This document shows, in pieces, positions 14,316-17,642 of a stretch of 17,642 bases of DNA. This DNA comes from JAVWIF01 sp036639635 (lineage in GTDB: Bacteria; Bacillota_I; Bacilli_A; Erysipelotrichales; Erysipelotrichaceae): contig JAVWIF010000037.1 in NCBI GenBank assembly GCA_036639635.1, forward strand, positions 1 to 17,642, in the 5' to 3' direction. Each line of letters begins with the position of its first letter. The stretch's first letter is position 1. The notes under the pieces were generated by a model, which saw only the letters and a list, made by a program, of their open reading frames with translations, did not search any database and was not told where the DNA came from. The position numbers were made by a program, and so were the translations under genes.

Positions 14316-15380
14316 ATGCAAAACATGAATTACTATTATGATTTTTCTGGACAAAAATTTGGTTATCCATTAAGTTTGAGTATCAATAGCTTCGATACTC
14401 AAGTATTTGCACGACAGAGTAGTTTAGAAATTTCCTATGTACTAAAAGGAGAGTATGAAGTTATTAGTGAACATTTTACCAGTTCTCTCAAAGAACATGA
14501 ACTTGTATTAATAGCGCCAAATGATATTCATATGATGCACCAAACTGGTCAACAAGAAAATGTAATTCTAACCATTCATATTGATTTTGCATGTATGGCT
14601 AGTGCAATGGTTGGAAACAACGACAAAGCCTTCGAATCTTTGATTTGTACGAAACAACAAAATTTCAAATTATTAATGAAACTAAAACAAAAAATAGGTT
14701 CTTTGCTACACGTTGTTATGAGGAAAGATAAAAATTTATTTGAGCTCAATGTACTCATGATGGAACTTATCTACATCGCTAGTAATCATCAACAATTCCC
14801 AATAGAACACTTGCCATTCCAAGAAGTTCATCATGAAAACTATATGAAAGCTATTCGTTATATTGATGAACACTATAAAGAAGAACTCTATTTAGAAGAC
14901 TTAGCAAACACCTTATCTTTTAGTATTTCATATACTTCAAAACTTTTTAAGAAATATACCCGCATTTCTTTTGTAAAATATCTTTCTTATGTTCGTATAC
15001 GAGCCTCAATGGAAGCAATTCTTGAAGGAAAAAGAACCATTGAAGAAATAGCCGCAACCTTTGGATTACCAAACTCTAAAGCGTATACAACAGCGTTTAA
15101 AGATTTATATGGAATAACGCCAAGTCTCTATCGCAAACGTTTTATTAAGAACATAACTATCAATGATAGCAAAAAGGAACAAGTTCTTTCCATTGATGAA
15201 AAAACAAGTACATTATTAGAACATTTACTACTTGCTTTAGAAGATACCCTTTATGAAAATGCTGGTATTAAAATCGTCAACAAGGATCATCATATCATTT
15301 GTCATATCAATCAATCTTTAGCAACACAAACAACACTCACTCATACAAAAGATGAATTATGTATCGATATCAAGAAATAG
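14316..15380 (+). CDS. AraC-family regulator with an N-terminal cupin and a C-terminal extension
   Basis: A 354-residue activator-type protein. Residues 35-92 look like the AraC ligand-binding cupin (LEISYVLKGEYEV, LIAPNDIHMMH). Residues 176-275 are the double helix-turn-helix: LEDLANTLSFSISYTSKLFKKYT, shown here only by its ends, and TIEEIAATFGLPNSKAYTTAFKDLYGITPSLYRK in the second half. The DNA-binding part is normally the C-terminus, but here about 79 further residues follow, predicted mixed helix and strand (STLLEHLLLALEDTLYENAG, then short strands), of unknown role. The ATG at 14316 has AAAGGAG eight bases upstream; an in-frame GTG (14307) overlaps that site and is rejected. It probably senses a small molecule and activates the downstream reductase gene, 139 nt away on the same strand. 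Confidence 0.88.
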   Translation: MQNMNYYYDFSGQKFGYPLSLSINSFDTQVFARQSSLEISYVLKGEYEVISEHFTSSLKEHELVLIAPNDIHMMHQTGQQENVILTIHIDFACMASAMVGNNDKAFESLICTKQQNFKLLMKLKQKIGSLLHVVMRKDKNLFELNVLMMELIYIASNHQQFPIEHLPFQEVHHENYMKAIRYIDEHYKEELYLEDLANTLSFSISYTSKLFKKYTRISFVKYLSYVRIRASMEAILEGKRTIEEIAATFGLPNSKAYTTAFKDLYGITPSLYRKRFIKNITINDSKKEQVLSIDEKTSTLLEHLLLALEDTLYENAGIKIVNKDHHIICHINQSLATQTTLTHTKDELCIDIKK

Positions 15381-15427
15381 TAAGTCATTTTTTGTACAAA
15401 ATCCTTTTCTATTCTTTAATAAATGTA

Positions 15428-15498
15428 TTTACTATGACAAAATATGCCCTATTATATCCTTTTATGATAGCGATTACAAAATCATAATATGCTAAAAT
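15428..15498 (+). promoter_or_regulatory. Control region of the flavin reductase gene with inverted repeat
   Basis: A perfect 7-bp inverted repeat, TTATGAT (15462-15468) and ATCATAA (15481-15487), with a 12-nt spacer, is a candidate regulator site. Two promoters are possible: TTTACT/TATTAT (15428-15433, 15450-15455, 16-nt spacer), which would place the repeat at the start of transcription, or an extended -10 TGC-TAAAAT (15490-15498) with no good -35, which would suit activation from the repeat but leaves a leader of only about 15 nt. I cannot choose between them. Confidence 0.4.
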
Positions 15499-15519
15499 AA
15501 AGAAAAAGGAGATGTACTT

Positions 15520-17466
15520 ATGAACAATTATCCAAATCTTTTCTCACCAATTAAGATTGGTGAAACAACTGTAAAAAACCGTATTTTTATGCCCCCTGTT
15601 TCAACAAATTTAGCTGATAAAGGATATATTACCGATACGCTAATCGAGCACTATAGCGCTCGCGCAAAAGGTGGTGTAGGCTTAATCATCACTGAAGTCA
15701 CCACCATAGAACCTGTTTACACCTATCTACCTGGAGATATTTCGATAGCAGATGACTCCTACATACCTGGATGGAAAAAACTAGCTGATAGCGTCCATCA
15801 ATATGGATCAAAAATCATTCCGCAATTATTTCATCCTGCCTATATGGCTTTTCCAATCCCAGGAACACCTCGTTTAATTGCTCCATCTAACATTGGTCCT
15901 TCTTATGCAAAAGAAGCACCAAGACCCGCTACAATTCCAGAATTAAAGAAGATTATCAAACAATTTGGAGAAGCCGCTTTAAGAGTGCAAATAGCGCAAG
16001 GTGATGGTGTAGAAATCCACGCTGCGCATGCCCATGGTTTGTTAGGAGGATTTCTATCTCCTACCTTTAACAAACGCAGTGATGAATACGGTGGAGATAT
16101 CAATGGACGTTTAAAACTAGTCTTAGAAGTCCTTGATGAAGTTCGTCGTGTATGTGGTAAAAATTTTATTATAGATGTGCGAATATCTGGTGATGAATAT
16201 AGTGATGGTGGTCTAAACTTAAACGATGCTATTTACGTTGCAAAACAACTTGAAAAGCATGGCGCTGATATGCTCCATGTATCTGGAGGAGCAACTATTA
16301 AACGAGCTAGTTCTATCCCTGCCCCTGGTACAAAACAAGGTGCACATATTGCATCTTCTGAAGAGATTAAAAAATATGTAAGCATCCCTGTCGCAACGGT
16401 TGGAAGAATTATTGAGCCATGGATTGCAGAAGAAATAATTGCAAATGGTAAAGCTGACATCGTAATGATGGGACGTGCCAACTTATGTGATTCAGAATTT
16501 GTTAACAAAGCACAAAATGGAAATGAAATCGATATTCGTCCATGTATTGGTTGTTTGCGTTGTCTAAATGGTATTATGTTTGGAAAACGAGTTTCTTGTA
16601 GTATTAATCCTTCTCTTGAAATAGAGAACGAAGAAACAATTCAATTAGCAGACAAGAAAAAAAACATCCTAGTGATCGGTGGTGGTCCTGCTGGCATGGA
16701 AGCGGCATACGTAGCCAAAAAGCGTGGACACCATGTTGTACTCTGCGAACACAAAGATGAACTAGGTGGATTAATGCGATTAGCCTGTGTTCCTATCGCA
16801 AAACAAGATATAGCTAAAGTCACAAAATACATGAGCCATAAATTAGCCATGACTGGTGTGGACATTCGTTTAAATTGTACACTTACAAAAGATACGATAG
16901 CACAAGAATTTTCCGATTATGAAATAATTATGAGCAATGGAGCAAAACCTATTATTGTAAAATCATTTACCAACTTCAAACAATGTGTAAGTGCAGATGA
17001 TATCTTGGCTGGTATTGCTTTCCCTGGTCGTAAAATAGTCATTATTGGTGGAGGCTCTGTTGGTTGTGAAACAGCTGATTATTTAGCACCTTTAGTATAC
17101 GATCAATATCCAAGAGATCGCGAAATTATCCTAATTGAAATGACCAAAAGCTTGATGGCAACAGAGAGCGGACCTGGTCGAAGTTTGTTAATGCAAAGAT
17201 TAATGAGTAAAGGTGTCCAAATCAATTGTAATGCAAAAGTACAACGTGTTGAAGAAGACAAAATATACTATGAAAAAGATGGCAAAACAACTTGCATTGA
17301 TGATGCAGATACCTTAGTTCTTGCCATGGGATATCGTAGTGACACCACTTTATCAGATACGCTAAAAGAACTTGCCATTCCATATCACACGATTGGTGAT
17401 TGTGAACATATAGGTAACTTAAAAGACGCAATCCATGCTGGATATGATTTAGCAAAAGACTTATAA
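15520..17466 (+). CDS. FMN/4Fe-4S/FAD NAD(P)H:enoate reductase-like oxidoreductase (2,4-dienoyl-CoA reductase/TMADH family)
   Basis: A 648-residue flavoenzyme likely to reduce an activated C=C bond using NAD(P)H. Residues 1-335 are an old-yellow-enzyme TIM barrel (FSPIKIGETTVKNRIFMPP; SPTFNKRSDEYGGDINGR; MMGRA at 316-320 for the FMN phosphate). C342, C345, C348 and C360 form the 4Fe-4S site in a CX2CX2CX11C pattern. Residues 382-413 (VIGGGPAGMEAA) are the FAD dinucleotide fold and 505-520 (IIGGGSVGCETA) the NAD(P)H fold. This layout is shared by E. coli FadH, trimethylamine dehydrogenase, clostridial enoate reductases and BaiCD/BaiH. The active-site segment reads AAHAHGLLGGFLSP, without the Tyr seen in FadH. 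AAGGAG lies eight bases before the ATG. The substrate is unknown; no neighbouring bai, CoA or sugar genes define it. The upstream DeoR and AraC genes are its probable regulators. Confidence 0.92.
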   Translation: MNNYPNLFSPIKIGETTVKNRIFMPPVSTNLADKGYITDTLIEHYSARAKGGVGLIITEVTTIEPVYTYLPGDISIADDSYIPGWKKLADSVHQYGSKIIPQLFHPAYMAFPIPGTPRLIAPSNIGPSYAKEAPRPATIPELKKIIKQFGEAALRVQIAQGDGVEIHAAHAHGLLGGFLSPTFNKRSDEYGGDINGRLKLVLEVLDEVRRVCGKNFIIDVRISGDEYSDGGLNLNDAIYVAKQLEKHGADMLHVSGGATIKRASSIPAPGTKQGAHIASSEEIKKYVSIPVATVGRIIEPWIAEEIIANGKADIVMMGRANLCDSEFVNKAQNGNEIDIRPCIGCLRCLNGIMFGKRVSCSINPSLEIENEETIQLADKKKNILVIGGGPAGMEAAYVAKKRGHHVVLCEHKDELGGLMRLACVPIAKQDIAKVTKYMSHKLAMTGVDIRLNCTLTKDTIAQEFSDYEIIMSNGAKPIIVKSFTNFKQCVSADDILAGIAFPGRKIVIIGGGSVGCETADYLAPLVYDQYPRDREIILIEMTKSLMATESGPGRSLLMQRLMSKGVQINCNAKVQRVEEDKIYYEKDGKTTCIDDADTLVLAMGYRSDTTLSDTLKELAIPYHTIGDCEHIGNLKDAIHAGYDLAKDL

Positions 17467-17477
17467 CATACACATCA

Positions 17478-17515
17478 AAAAGGTATTCACTCTTATAAGA
17501 GAACGAATACCTTTT
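17478..17515. terminator. Terminator after the flavin reductase gene, possibly bidirectional
   Basis: An 11-bp stem, AAAAGGTATTC (17478-17488) with GAATACCTTTT (17505-17515). The 16-nt loop contains a small self-complementary stretch, CTCTTATAAGAG. The A run on the left and T run on the right allow function in both directions, which would suit a convergent gene beyond the right edge. The last 127 bases of the window hold no gene I can support. Confidence 0.85.
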
Positions 17516-17642
17516 ATTTATACTCATTGCTTATTATCTTAGGAAAAGGAATTTTCTTTTTAAGCCATAAACGTAAAACTTACTAATATCAAATATTTCT
17601 AGTTATAAATCTGTTCCTTTGTATAAATACCTCGTTCAATAA

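Noticed and set aside
15520..17466. Assignment as the bile-acid gene baiCD or as fadH
   Set aside because: The domain layout is shared by the whole family, no other bai or fatty-acid genes are nearby, and the active-site and cluster motifs differ from FadH, so no gene symbol is justified.
17599..17642. Possible 3' end of a minus-strand gene at the right edge (IERGIYTKEQIYN then stop)
   Set aside because: Only 13 codons are visible. The peptide looks protein-like and a bidirectional terminator lies nearby, but this is too little to support a gene.
1..17642. Alternative genetic code (TGA as tryptophan), considered because of the low GC
   Set aside because: TGA ends the DedA gene at a normal C-terminus with a terminator, and tryptophans at conserved sites use TGG.

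Overview
The window is AT-rich, uses the standard bacterial code (TGA is a real stop for the DedA gene; tryptophan is TGG) and has strong Gram-positive Shine-Dalgarno sites and simple hairpin-plus-U terminators. Gene content (CsoR/CopA, LytD/Atl-like glucosaminidase with an InlB-type repeat, PepF, a GHKL kinase of the AgrC type, an internalin-like LRR protein, Csp, DeoR and AraC regulators, an Fe-S flavin enoate-reductase-like enzyme) fits a Bacillota genome. A gut Erysipelotrichia/Clostridia-like host is my best guess, made by inference rather than from a marker gene. No mobile element, CRISPR array, tRNA or rRNA was seen; this looks like ordinary chromosome.

Layout. 1-3800 (minus strand): a copper block, csoR then a three-HMA copper P-type ATPase (copA), then a membrane-anchored helical-repeat protein that may be co-transcribed. 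A consensus sigma-A promoter and a C-tract/G-tract CsoR-type operator precede csoR. 3834-9254 (plus strand): three separately terminated genes: a DedA membrane protein, a 924-residue exported glucosaminidase with a C-terminal membrane anchor, and oligoendopeptidase F. 9297-12231 (minus strand): an orphan GHKL sensor kinase and a cytosolic 19-repeat LRR protein, each with its own promoter. 12232-12605 is the longest gap; it holds the LRR promoter, the cold-shock promoter and a structured leader of about 130 nt for the cold-shock gene. 12606-17466 (plus strand): cold-shock protein, a small HD-domain protein behind a perfect 20-bp palindrome, then a module of DeoR regulator, AraC regulator and a 648-residue FMN/4Fe-4S/FAD oxidoreductase.

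How the genes work together. CsoR and CopA form a self-regulated copper-efflux circuit. The DeoR-AraC pair (26 nt apart) sits directly before the flavin reductase and probably controls it, suggesting inducible reduction of an unsaturated small molecule whose identity the sequence does not reveal. The remaining genes look like independent housekeeping or envelope units. In five genes the terminator hairpin starts inside the stop codon, a compact arrangement worth testing.

I did not find a convincing undescribed multi-gene system. The most interesting leads are the HD-gene palindrome, the stop-codon/terminator overlaps, the cytosolic internalin-like LRR protein, and the DeoR/AraC/enoate-reductase module with its atypical active-site and cluster motifs.
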